A DNA stretch of 38,397 nt from Mangrovihabitans endophyticus (GTDB lineage: Bacteria > Actinomycetota > Actinomycetes > Mycobacteriales > Micromonosporaceae). The position numbers and the translations under genes were made by a program. The stretch is from assembly GCF_014646155.1 (NCBI RefSeq), contig NZ_BMMX01000050.1, forward strand, positions 1-38,397, written 5' to 3'. Each line of letters starts with the position of its first letter. The first letter of the stretch is position 1. Positions 8,998 to 16,426 of this stretch are shown here, piece by piece. The notes under the pieces were generated by a model. The model saw only the letters and a program-made list of their open reading frames with translations, was not told where the DNA came from and made no database searches.

Positions 8998-10059
8998 TTG
9001 TTCTGGCATCACTTCAGGAATCTGAAACCGGCGCGGCAGCTCGCCGTGTGCGCGGCCATCGTGTTGTTGAGCGGCGGCTGCGGTGCCGACGCCAAGCCGG
9101 GCGGCGACGAGCCGGGCGGGGCGATGGACAAGGTCACCTACCTGACCGCGTTCGGGTCGTTCGGCCGGGAGGGTTTCGCCTACGTCGCCAAACAGAAGGG
9201 ATTCTTCGCCAGCCGGCACATTGACGTGGACATCCAGCCCGGCCAGGGGGCCACCAGCAACCTCAAGCTGCTGGCTGCCGGGCGAGCGCAGTTCTCTGCG
9301 AACGACCTGTCCGGGGTGTGGATCTTGCAAGGCAGCGGTCACTACCCGCAGATGCGGGCGGTCGCCACGATCCAACAGCGCACCCTCAACTCGATCATGA
9401 CGTTGCAGAAGTCCGGGATCACCGGCCCGAAAGACCTGCCCGGTAAGAAGATCGGCGGTGCGCCCGGGGCGACTCCCGAGTTGCTGTGGCCGGTGTACGC
9501 GGAGTTGGTCGGCCTCGACCCCAAAGCGGTGACGTGGGTGCACATGTCGGCTCAGCTGACCCCGGCGGCGCTGGCGTCGGGAAAGGTGGACGGGATCGGT
9601 CAGTTCGTGGTCGCCTCCGGCACCGTGGAGAAGGCCGCCGGTGGACGTCAGACACGGGCGTTGGCCTACTCGGCCGTGATCGAAGACCTGTACGGCAACG
9701 GGCTGGTCACCACCACCACGATGATCCGGGACCACCCTGACCTGGTGGCCCGGTTCCGGGCCGGGCTGTTGGAGGGCCTGGCCTGGTCGATCCAGCATCC
9801 GCAGGAGGCCGGGCAGATCCTGCACACCATGGTCCCCACCCAGGACGGCGCCGCAGCAGCCGCCGAGTTGGAGAAGATGGCCCCCTACGTGGTCCAGGCC
9901 GGTCAGGTCGGTGTGCTCGACGAGAACCGGGTGGCCCGCGCGGTCGCGATCCTGGCCGGTTCCGGGGCGATCCCCAAGGCCCCCGCCCCGGACGACCTGG
10001 TCGACTTCGGCCTGGCGAACGGGGCCGCGCCCGCAGTGACCGCCAGTGGCGGGTGGTGA
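8998..10059 (+). CDS. THI5/NMT1-like ABC substrate-binding lipoprotein (orphan)
   Basis: A 353-residue exported protein. It has a signal sequence with a basic n-region, a hydrophobic core (LAVCAAIVLLSGG) and a cysteine that could be lipidated, followed by a glycine/aspartate-rich linker. The mature part is an NMT1/THI5-like periplasmic-binding fold: YLTAFGSFGREGFAYVAKQK, then GFFASRHIDVDIQPGQGATS and a KDLPGKKIGGAPG segment. Relatives bind aromatic or aliphatic sulfonates, taurine or pyrimidines for an ABC importer. I prefer TTG at 8998 because GGGGAG at 8985-8990 is an ideal distance before it and overlaps the other candidate, GTG 8983. No permease or ATPase gene is nearby, which is unusual. 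The following methyltransferase starts 3 bases downstream. Confidence 0.82.
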   Translation: MFWHHFRNLKPARQLAVCAAIVLLSGGCGADAKPGGDEPGGAMDKVTYLTAFGSFGREGFAYVAKQKGFFASRHIDVDIQPGQGATSNLKLLAAGRAQFSANDLSGVWILQGSGHYPQMRAVATIQQRTLNSIMTLQKSGITGPKDLPGKKIGGAPGATPELLWPVYAELVGLDPKAVTWVHMSAQLTPAALASGKVDGIGQFVVASGTVEKAAGGRQTRALAYSAVIEDLYGNGLVTTTTMIRDHPDLVARFRAGLLEGLAWSIQHPQEAGQILHTMVPTQDGAAAAAELEKMAPYVVQAGQVGVLDENRVARAVAILAGSGAIPKAPAPDDLVDFGLANGAAPAVTASGGW

Positions 10060-10062
10060 CCC

Positions 10063-10860
10063 GTGACCGCATCCTACGTGTACTCCAACGCCCACACGGC
10101 GGCCCAAGCGCAGCACGCACGCCTCTCGGCCATTCTGGACGCCGACACGATCAGCTGCCTGTCCGGCCTGCCCGTGCCCTGGGAGAAGGCCGCGTGTCTG
10201 GAAGTCGGTTACGGCGGCGGGTCCATCGCCCTGTGGCTGGCTGAGAAGATCGGATCGGCCGGGCGGGTGCTGGCCACCGATATCAGCCCCCGGGACATCC
10301 CCATGCATGAGCGGCTGCGGGTGATCCAGCACGACATCACCGCCGGGGTTCCGGCCGGGCCATGGAACCTCATCCACACCCGCCTCGTCCTGATGCACCT
10401 CCCGCAGCGGCACCAAGTGCTGACGGCGCTGGCCGGCGCGCTGGCTCCCGGCGGGGTGCTGGTGGTGGAGGACTGGGACCAGACGTGGCGCACCGGCCGT
10501 GTCCTGCGAGCGCCCGCACCGGCGGACGCGGCACTGTGGGAAGCCTTCAACGACGCGCTGATCAACGTCTTCGCCGCCGCAGGAGTCGATCCCGGTTGGG
10601 CCAGCCAGGTCCTGCAAGCGATGACCGACGCCGGGCTGACCGATGTCGCCGCGTCGATCCGCTGCCGGTCCTGGCCGGGCGGGTCCGCCGGGGCGCTGCT
10701 CGGGGTCAGCAGCATCGAGCAACTCCGCGACCAGCTACACGCCGAGGGCCTGTCCACCACCGACCTGGAGCAGGTCAGTGCGGTGTTGCACGACCCGAAC
10801 TTCGCGATCCGCCAATATCCGCTGGTGCAAACCGTCGGGCACCGGCCGGCCACCCGCTAA
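10063..10860 (+). CDS. class I SAM-dependent methyltransferase
   Basis: A 265-residue Rossmann-fold methyltransferase. SAM motif I is visible as CLEVGYGGGSIALWLAE (about residues 45-61), the acidic ribose-binding residue in VLATDIS, and the post-motif LIHTRLVLMHLPQRHQVLTA followed by LAPGGVLVVEDWDQTW, typical of small-molecule methyltransferases of the UbiE/Methyltransf_25 type. The substrate is unknown. The GTG at 10063 is only 3 bases after the stop of the binding-protein gene, so the two are almost certainly cotranscribed. A strong hairpin at 10935-10964 follows and probably ends the transcript. Confidence 0.85.
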   Translation: MTASYVYSNAHTAAQAQHARLSAILDADTISCLSGLPVPWEKAACLEVGYGGGSIALWLAEKIGSAGRVLATDISPRDIPMHERLRVIQHDITAGVPAGPWNLIHTRLVLMHLPQRHQVLTALAGALAPGGVLVVEDWDQTWRTGRVLRAPAPADAALWEAFNDALINVFAAAGVDPGWASQVLQAMTDAGLTDVAASIRCRSWPGGSAGALLGVSSIEQLRDQLHAEGLSTTDLEQVSAVLHDPNFAIRQYPLVQTVGHRPATR

Positions 10861-10934
10861 GAAGTCTCGGCGAATCGATGCCCACGCGGGGTCGCACGCC
10901 CAGCGAGCCCGGTCCATCGATGCGGTTCATCGCC

Positions 10935-10964
10935 CCGGCGCACGGTCGCTTGACCGTGCGCCGG
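10935..10964 (+). terminator. perfect 13-bp hairpin, candidate terminator
   Basis: CCGGCGCACGGTC at 10935-10947, loop GCTT, GACCGTGCGCCGG at 10952-10964. The stem is perfect and the loop is a tetraloop. No T-run follows, which is common for actinobacterial terminators. It sits 75 bases after the methyltransferase and 155 bases before the radical SAM gene. Confidence 0.65.
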
Positions 10965-11119
10965 ATCTGCGCAGGCCATCGCAGGCGTGACGGTCGGCGA
11001 CCTCGGGCGCCCGAGGCCCACGCGCGGGCACCACCGAGCCGATTTCTGTTGTGCGGCAACAGATCCAGCAAAGCCAGTGAGACCCCCTCCGATCTGCCCT
11101 CACCGGGGAGACATCGATC

Positions 11120-12127
11120 ATGACCATGTTGGGTATGCCTACCGTTCCGGCCGCGTCGCTACCGCGTCAGGCGGGACCGGTCGCCTTCACTGCCGGACAT
11201 CATTTCACCGTCACCGATGGCGCGAGTATCGAGGAGTTGGCCGAGGCGGCGACGGTGCCGCTGTCGGTGATCTTGCAGGTGACGAAGCGGTGCAACTTCG
11301 ACTGCTCTTTCTGTTCGGAGACGTTGCAGCTTCCCGACCCGACTCTGACCGAGTTGGACACGATCCGTACCAACCTGGCCGGGGTCGGCCGGGTGTTCCT
11401 CTCGGGCGGGGAACCGTTGCTGCGTAAGGACTTCGGCGAGATCGTGGACATGTATACCGGGGATTTCATTCTCGGTATCCCGACGAACGCCACCCGGGGT
11501 TTGCAGCACGCGAAGGCGATGGTGGGCAAGGTCGCGTTCGTCAACGTCGGGTTGGAAGGTCCACGGGCGACCACCAACCGGGTACGCGGCGACTACGACC
11601 AGGTGATGTCCGGAGTGCGGGCGTTCCTGGACGCCGGGTTGCCGCTGTCGCTGTCGGCGGTGGTGTACCGCTCGACGCTGCCCGCGTTGCCGTTCACCTA
11701 TCAGATCGCGGACGTGGTCGGCGCGGGCAAGCTGAAACTGATCCTGCCGTTGCGCAAGGGCAACGCGTTGGATCTGGAGGAGAACGAGTTCATCAGCCTG
11801 GCTGAGGCAGCCCAGTGTTTCGATCGGCTGACCGAGGCGCGGGCGGTGCACGACTGGCGGCCGGCGCTGCGGATGACGTGTTGGACGCCGGAGACCGAAG
11901 GTCACATGATCTTGGTTGAGGTGACCGGGCAGGCCAGCGCGTGGCCGGTCTACGACCGCCCGGACCTGCTCGAACCCCTCGGGAATCTGCTGCACGAGCC
12001 GGTGTCGGAGATTTGGGCGCGGTATCGGTTCAAGCACAACCACTTCGCCAAGTACCTCGGGGCGAGCATCCGCACCGTGGACAACGCGGGCACGGCCGCC
12101 TCATCGGGGGGTCACGCTCGTGCGTGA
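11120..12127 (+). CDS. radical SAM enzyme with SPASM-like tail lacking cysteines
   Basis: A 335-residue radical SAM protein. The CX3CX2C cluster motif is clear: C58, C62 and C65 in TKRCNFDCSFCSETL, with the SAM-contacting GGEP at 95-98 in VFLSGGEPLLRKDFGEI. Only two other cysteines exist (C232, C253). The C-terminus (ILVEVTGQASAWPVYDRPDL, then EPLGNLLHEPVSEIWARY) has the layout of a SPASM/twitch domain, but its cluster-binding cysteines are absent. The enzyme therefore probably carries a single [4Fe-4S] cluster. The substrate is unknown. The ATG at 11120 follows GGGGAG by 9 bases. Its 3' end overlaps the next gene by 8 bases, so they are coupled. The gene context (kinase, Nudix, nuclease-like proteins) hints at nucleotide-type chemistry, which is inference. 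Confidence 0.85.
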   Translation: MTMLGMPTVPAASLPRQAGPVAFTAGHHFTVTDGASIEELAEAATVPLSVILQVTKRCNFDCSFCSETLQLPDPTLTELDTIRTNLAGVGRVFLSGGEPLLRKDFGEIVDMYTGDFILGIPTNATRGLQHAKAMVGKVAFVNVGLEGPRATTNRVRGDYDQVMSGVRAFLDAGLPLSLSAVVYRSTLPALPFTYQIADVVGAGKLKLILPLRKGNALDLEENEFISLAEAAQCFDRLTEARAVHDWRPALRMTCWTPETEGHMILVEVTGQASAWPVYDRPDLLEPLGNLLHEPVSEIWARYRFKHNHFAKYLGASIRTVDNAGTAASSGGHARA

Positions 12128-12902
12128 GTTCACGAACCTGGCGTGGCCGGAAACCCCGTTCGGGGCCGAGCAACGCCCGTTCGGCCAGCACATCGACATG
12201 CTGGCGGCGTGCACGTTCGAGTGGACCGGCGAACCGGAGGGGTCCGAGAGGGGACCGGTTGCGGCGTCGCTGGTGTACCTGCGGGTGCGGCGGCGCGGCA
12301 GTACCCAGCAGGTCAGCGACGACACGTTGTCGATCGGGTTCCGCACAGCGGTCATCGAAGACCCTACCGAGGTGCCGGACCTACTCACCCTGGCCGACCG
12401 GGCGTTGACCCGCGCCCGGCGGCACGCGGCGATCATGGCCGGTCACTGGCTGGGCGCCGACCTGGACCGGCTGAACACTCAGGCAGCGGTGCCGTTGCGG
12501 GGCGTGGACGGCGTGCTGTCCGCATGGTCGGATCGGACCGGGCAACAGCGGGGCGTGGCGGTGATGATCGACACCGGCTCGGAGGCGAACAAGACCGGCG
12601 CCGACCTGGGCATGCCCCTTCAACCGGCGCCCGAGCGGGTGCCGGACTGTCCCGACTGCGCGGCGGAGGTTGCCCGTCGGGCGCTGACCCGGTGCCTGGC
12701 GGTCGGGTTGACCGCCGCCTTGCACACCAGCCGCTACGCCTGGGAGGGCACCTTTCGTGTACCCGAGGCGATCGAGCGGGCCGGCTGGGACGTGCTCTCC
12801 GGTCGCAGCGGCCGAACCTGCCCCCGCCTCACCTCGCGTGACGGTGACGCGGGCCGGGCAGCCGACACGGCCGGGCGGCCGGTTGTCCGCGCCGCCACGT
12901 AG
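12120..12902 (+). CDS. unknown protein, possible divergent DEDD-nuclease-like fold (paralogue A)
   Basis: A 260-residue protein I do not recognise as a named family. Its motif order parallels the protein at 13019-13810: LAACTFEWTG (residues 28-37) against VASVDVEWSK; AIMAGHWLGADLDRL (104-118) against DLIVGHQWCSDLAVL; VMIDTGSEAN (148-157) against RAIDTRFDAG; and a late helix LTRCLAVGLTAALHTSRYAW against a matching ST/AY helix. In DEDD exonucleases the first motif is DxE; here its first acidic position is threonine, so this copy may be catalytically dead. A CPDC pair at 177-180 is also present. GTG at 12120 overlaps the radical SAM stop by 8 bases. A 13-bp inverted repeat follows the gene. Confidence 0.6.
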   Translation: MREFTNLAWPETPFGAEQRPFGQHIDMLAACTFEWTGEPEGSERGPVAASLVYLRVRRRGSTQQVSDDTLSIGFRTAVIEDPTEVPDLLTLADRALTRARRHAAIMAGHWLGADLDRLNTQAAVPLRGVDGVLSAWSDRTGQQRGVAVMIDTGSEANKTGADLGMPLQPAPERVPDCPDCAAEVARRALTRCLAVGLTAALHTSRYAWEGTFRVPEAIERAGWDVLSGRSGRTCPRLTSRDGDAGRAADTAGRPVVRAAT

Positions 12903-12916
12903 GCGGCGTTAGGGTC

Positions 12917-12965
12917 GGTGGCCGCCGCCCGTGCCGGGCTCGCCCTGGTGATGGCGGCGGCCACC
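12917..12965 (+). terminator. 13-bp inverted repeat, terminator or attenuator candidate
   Basis: GGTGGCCGCCGCC at 12917-12929 and its exact complement GGCGGCGGCCACC at 12953-12965, separated by 23 bases. It fills most of the 116-base gap between the two nuclease-like genes. It may partially terminate the transcript between them. Confidence 0.5.
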
Positions 12966-13018
12966 ACTAGCTGTGACATGCGGCGGCGCGGCGAACGGTT
13001 CCGGGGAAGGAACGGCAC

Positions 13019-13810
13019 ATGCACCTGATCAGTGACCTTGGTGGTCCGGGCGGGGTGCCGGCCCGTCCGCCCGGTACGCGGCTGGTCGCGTCGGTCGATG
13101 TGGAGTGGAGCAAGAACTACCGGATCAAGGACGGCAACCGGGCGTTCTGCTACTCGATCGTGTGGCTTGCCGTGCCGGCGACGGATCAGCCGGTGCGGTT
13201 GACGGCCGGGCTGCCGTTCTGGTCGACCAGCCTCTACCTCGAATCTGACGACGAACGAGCGGACCTGGTGGAGGCGGCGGCGGCCGACGTCGGCGCCGCG
13301 TGCGAGAGCGCCGATCTGATCGTCGGGCACCAGTGGTGCAGTGACCTGGCCGTGTTGACCGCGAACGCCGGCCCTTCGGTGCCGGCCGCGTTGACGGCCG
13401 CGCGGCAGGCGTGGCACGACCGCCGCGCGGATACGGACCGGCGGGCGATCGATACCCGGTTCGACGCCGGGCATGTGCTGTCCAACGCGTCCCGGCGGCT
13501 GGTTGACGTGTGTGGAGAACTACGGCTTGACGTGACGCAACCGGAGTTGGCCCGCAAGTCGATGACCGCCCTGCACCGCGATTGGCTGGAACACAACGAC
13601 GTGCAGGCACGCGAACGGGTGACGGTGCTCAATCTGCGGCACAGCCTGTCCACCGCCTATGTGGCACTACGCGCGGCCGGTCACCTGTCCTGGCGGGCAC
13701 CGCTGAACGTGAACGCGAACCTTGCCACGCAATGGGCGGGCCGGGTCGGCTGGCTGGACCATCCGACGTTCCTGGAGTTGCTGCCACGGCGGCGGCGGGG
13801 TGCCCGGTGA
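13019..13810 (+). CDS. putative DEDD-type 3'-5' exonuclease-like protein (paralogue B)
   Basis: A 263-residue protein with the start of an RNase H-fold exonuclease: a strand ending in D27-V-E29 (RLVASVDVEWSK, motif I, DxE), and a second motif IVGHQWCSDLAVL (about 101-113, D109) like the GHNxxFDxxxL of DnaQ-type nucleases. An RAIDTRFDAGHVL segment (143-154) could supply a further acid. Motif III (HxxxxD or YxxxD) is not clear in the late helix RERVTVLNLRHSLSTAYVAL, so activity cannot be claimed. It shares the same motif order with the gene at 12120. The stop overlaps the kinase start by 4 bases (GTGA), so nuclease-like protein and kinase are translated together. Confidence is for the gene; the nuclease assignment is tentative. 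Confidence 0.62.
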   Translation: MHLISDLGGPGGVPARPPGTRLVASVDVEWSKNYRIKDGNRAFCYSIVWLAVPATDQPVRLTAGLPFWSTSLYLESDDERADLVEAAAADVGAACESADLIVGHQWCSDLAVLTANAGPSVPAALTAARQAWHDRRADTDRRAIDTRFDAGHVLSNASRRLVDVCGELRLDVTQPELARKSMTALHRDWLEHNDVQARERVTVLNLRHSLSTAYVALRAAGHLSWRAPLNVNANLATQWAGRVGWLDHPTFLELLPRRRRGAR

Positions 13811-14418
13811 GCGTGCGGCGTTGTGTGCTGGTCGGTATCGAGGGCACGCACGCGTCCGGGAAGACCACCCTCGTGCACGCGCTGACTGCGCACTACCGGG
13901 AACGCGGTGTGCTGGTCGACTGCACCGATGAACCGGCCCGCACGAGCTCGTTCATCGAAGAGACGGTGATCCATGGCAAGGGCGTGTTCGACCTGCCGAC
14001 CGAGGTCGACCTGTACGCGGCGCAACTGTCCGCGACCCTGCGCGGAGCGCGGCACCACCACCTGTTGATCTGCGACAAGACCGTCGTCAACGTGTTCGCC
14101 TACGCGCGGATGGTCCTGCCCGCCTCGCCCGGCAGCCATGAAGCGGCGGTGCTCGACGCGATGGCCGGGTTCTGCCGGGCGTGGGCGCCCGCGACCTACG
14201 ACGCGGTGTTCTACCTACCGGACCGCTACCAGCACCCAGCCGACCCGATGCGCGCGAAAGTCTCCCACCTGCAAGAACAGACCGCCGACGCGGTCCGCGA
14301 CACCTGCGCCGACATCGGGCTACCCCTGGTGGACGTGCCCGCCGGGCTGGACGTGGCCGCGCGGGTGGCATGGATCGCCCGGCGGGTCGACCCCCTGCTG
14401 ACCCCGCCGACCGGCTAA
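13807..14418 (+). CDS. P-loop nucleotide/nucleoside kinase-like ATPase
   Basis: A 203-residue P-loop protein. The Walker A motif is GTHASGKTT (residues 13-21) after a hydrophobic strand (CVLVGIE). A second acidic strand LLICDKTVVNVFAYARMVL resembles the DR(Y/S) region of thymidylate or deoxynucleoside kinases and of the AAA_28/NadR-like group. The late VFYLPDRYQHPADPMR has the form of a lid/substrate region of such kinases. It probably phosphorylates a nucleotide, nucleoside or related small molecule. The GTG at 13807 overlaps the previous stop. The reading frame is open further upstream but lies inside the preceding gene. The Nudix gene follows 11 bases downstream. Confidence 0.8.
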   Translation: MSVRRCVLVGIEGTHASGKTTLVHALTAHYRERGVLVDCTDEPARTSSFIEETVIHGKGVFDLPTEVDLYAAQLSATLRGARHHHLLICDKTVVNVFAYARMVLPASPGSHEAAVLDAMAGFCRAWAPATYDAVFYLPDRYQHPADPMRAKVSHLQEQTADAVRDTCADIGLPLVDVPAGLDVAARVAWIARRVDPLLTPPTG

Positions 14419-14429
14419 CCTCGGCGCTC

Positions 14430-14882
14430 GTGACCACCCCCAACCCGGTGCACCCGGTAGACGTGCTGCTCCTGCTCACCGACGGCGAGCACGTGCTGTT
14501 GGCACTGCGGGAGGGCACCGGCTACGCCGACGGGCAATGGAACCTGCCCAGCGGCAAACTCGAACACGGCGAGGACGCCGTCAGCGCGGTCATCCGCGAG
14601 GCACACGAAGAGATCGGCGTGCAACTCGACCCGAGCGAACCGCGCCTGGCGGCCACCATGCACCACCGCAACACCGCCGGGCACGCCCGCATCGGGCTGG
14701 CCTTCACCGTGGCGTACGACCCCGCGCGCCACCAGGAACCGATCAACGCCGAACCACACAAATGCGCCAAGATCGAATGGTTCCCGGCTGACATGCCACC
14801 ATCGAACACCTACCCCTACACGGCCGCGTGCCTCCGGGCGTTCCGCGAAGGCCAGCCGTTCGCGCTGAGCGGGTGGCGCTGA
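14430..14882 (+). CDS. Nudix hydrolase
   Basis: A 150-residue Nudix protein with a complete box GX5EX7REUXEEXGU: G42 to V64 in GKLEHGEDAVSAVIREAHEE followed by IGV. It hydrolyses nucleoside diphosphates linked to another group (NTPs, NDP-sugars, modified nucleotides); specificity cannot be read from sequence. GTG at 14430 gives a normal-length single-domain enzyme and lies 11 bases after the kinase. It is the last gene of the same-strand cluster, and the leader of a CRISPR array follows immediately. Confidence 0.9.
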   Translation: MTTPNPVHPVDVLLLLTDGEHVLLALREGTGYADGQWNLPSGKLEHGEDAVSAVIREAHEEIGVQLDPSEPRLAATMHHRNTAGHARIGLAFTVAYDPARHQEPINAEPHKCAKIEWFPADMPPSNTYPYTAACLRAFREGQPFALSGWR

Positions 14883-15071
14883 CTCCAGTTCGCTGAATCC
14901 GACATCCGGGGACCACTCGATTGGTCCCGTCCGTGGGTGGCGCGTTGTACGGCCGGGCCTCAGACTGTCTAAGAAGCATGGACACCAGAAGTGAGATCGC
15001 ACTTCCACACCGACAGCCCCCGGCAGCACAAAAACGAGAACTTGCCGTCGTAAAACCGCAGGTCGCGAAGT
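14883..15071 (+). promoter_or_regulatory. leader of the type I-E-like CRISPR array
   Basis: The 189 bases before the first repeat, on the side of the perfect repeats. The last part (AAAACGAGAACTTGCCGTCG, then TAAAACCGCAGGTCGCGAAG) is locally A-rich against the high-GC background, as CRISPR leaders usually are. No gene fits here. I infer that the array promoter lies in it. Confidence 0.6.
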
Positions 15072-15640
15072 GTCCTCCCCACGCACGTGGGGGTGCTCCC
15101 CGGTATTTGCGCCACAGTTTCTTCGCGGTTTCGTCCTCCCCACGCACGTGGGGGTGCTCCGATGGAGCCAATAGTGTCTCCACTTTGGACAAAGTCCTCC
15201 CCACGCACGTGGGGGTGCTCCCCAGCCCTCGCCGGCCCCAGCCCTTGCCGGCCCGTCCTCCCCACGCACGTGGGGGTGCTCCGGTGATGTAGGAGTTGTC
15301 GTCGTCGGCGATGGCGTCCTCCCCACGCACGTGGGGGTGCTCCGGCCATCGAGCTGGAGTTGCGGGCCTACCAGTCGTCCTCCCTACGCACGTGGGGGTG
15401 CTCCGAGGCGTACGTTTCGATCGGCATCTGCCTCCAAGTCCTCCCCACGCACGTGGGGGTGCTCCGGCCGGCTACACGTTCTTCAGCGGCCTTCAGCGGT
15501 CCTCCCCAGGCATGTGGTGGTGCTCCGAAGTCCGCCAAGAACGTGGCCGTGGTCATGTCGTCCTGCCCACGCATGTGGGGTGCTCCGCCCGGCGCGACTG
15601 CCGGGCCCGGAACCCCGCCGTCCTCCCCACGCATGTGGGC
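15072..15640 (+). CRISPR. type I-E-like CRISPR array, 10 repeats, 9 spacers
   Basis: Repeats of 28 bases begin GTCCTCCCCACG and end TGGGGGTGCTCC, with the hairpin CCCCAC-GCAC-GTGGGG that is typical of type I-E repeats. They start at 15072, 15133, 15194, 15255, 15316, 15377, 15438, 15499, 15560 and 15620. All nine spacers are exactly 33 bases. The first five and the seventh repeats are identical; the sixth has one change. Repeats 8-10 are degenerate: several substitutions, a 27-base copy, and a last copy that loses its 3' third after about 15640. The decay marks the right side as the old, leader-distal end. The form of the repeat indicates left-to-right crRNA transcription. No cas gene is in this part of the window. 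Confidence 0.95.
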
Positions 15641-15657
15641 GCGCGGCGCACGCTGGC

Positions 15658-15905
15658 AGTGACCACGGCGTTGCCGTCCAGCCGGGTATTCACCACGGTG
15701 TCGGTGACCGGGTAGGCGGCCAGGAACGACATGCTTGTATCGGTGACGGTGACGCTGGACGAGGTGTCCTGCGCGTCGCGGACGGTGTCGGCGTGTTTGA
15801 GCCGGTAGAGGTAGCGGGCATTGCCGGCGCCGGTGGGCGGGAAGCCGTGGGGGTAGACCGCGGTGGTGACCTGCACGGTCGGGGCGGCCCGCTTCTGACC
15901 CCATC
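15658..15905 (-). pseudogene. coding remnant ending in the CRISPR trailer
   Basis: On the minus strand this stretch has strongly coding-like third positions. It reads VTTAVYPHGFPPTGAGNARY, LYRLKHADTVRDAQDTSSSV, then SFLAAYPVTDTVVNTRLDGN. I do not recognise the protein. Its downstream end runs into the degenerate last CRISPR repeat, and no convincing start is visible upstream. It looks like a gene fragment cut by the array or by a rearrangement next to it. Confidence 0.4.
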
Positions 15906-16063
15906 GGCAGTCCACTGTGAACAGGCCGAGTGCTGGCGGACACGACCAGGGACGGTGGCGCGGTGGGATCGCCGTTGTCGTCACATCCGCGGATCAGCAT
16001 GCCGGCCGTCGGCAGCACCAACACCGCAATGTGCCGCCCCTCGCCGCATCCGTTGAGATAACC

Positions 16064-16426
16064 GGATGTATGTGCACAGTGGGAACACCGTCCGCACTGG
16101 AGATCAAGGCCATCGGACGGCTCGCCGACGCCGGGTGGCAGGTAGCCGTCCGCGCCGACTTCGATCAGGCCGGACTGCAACATGTGGCCTCGCTGCTCGC
16201 CGGCATTCCATCGGCATTTACGTGGCGGATGAACGCGGCCGACTACTTGGGCAGCCTCGCTGGTTCCGCGCCCGGACGGACCCGGCTCGACACGGTGGCC
16301 CTGCCCGCAACAGCGTGGGATCCGAACCTGCGTGTGGTGATGACCAAGTCCGGCTACGCCGCGTACGAGGAAGCCCTTATCGATCAGCTTCTGGACGACT
16401 TACTCAAGCACGCAACGACGGTCTAA
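16064..16426 (+). pseudogene. C-terminal fragment resembling TIGR02679/DUF2399 (JetD-like) protein
   Basis: About 120 residues, to the stop at 16426, resemble the C-terminal TOPRIM-like part of TIGR02679/DUF2399 proteins: CTVGTPSALEIKAIGRLADA, then GWQVAVRADFDQAGLQHVAS with the acidic DFDxxG, then TWRMNAADYLGSL and a late WDPNLRVVMTKSGYAAYEEA. In that family this part follows several hundred residues that are missing here; upstream sequence in the same frame is not family-like. TIGR02679 members are the JetD component of Wadjet anti-plasmid systems. No jetA, jetB or jetC is present. The assignment is from motif memory, so moderate confidence. Confidence 0.6.

Noticed and set aside
8098..10722. 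An 874-codon open frame on the minus strand opposite the methyltransferase and binding-protein genes
   Set aside because: It has no recognisable domain and is opposite three genes with clear motifs; long antisense frames are expected at this GC content.
11120..12127. A prokaryotic viperin
   Set aside because: The cluster motif is CNFDCSFCSE and the downstream sequence lacks the viperin-like segments; only the kinase context is similar.
14969..15662. Several overlapping open frames with repeated TCVGRT/HARGGAP-type peptides
   Set aside because: They are translations of CRISPR repeats, not a repeat protein.
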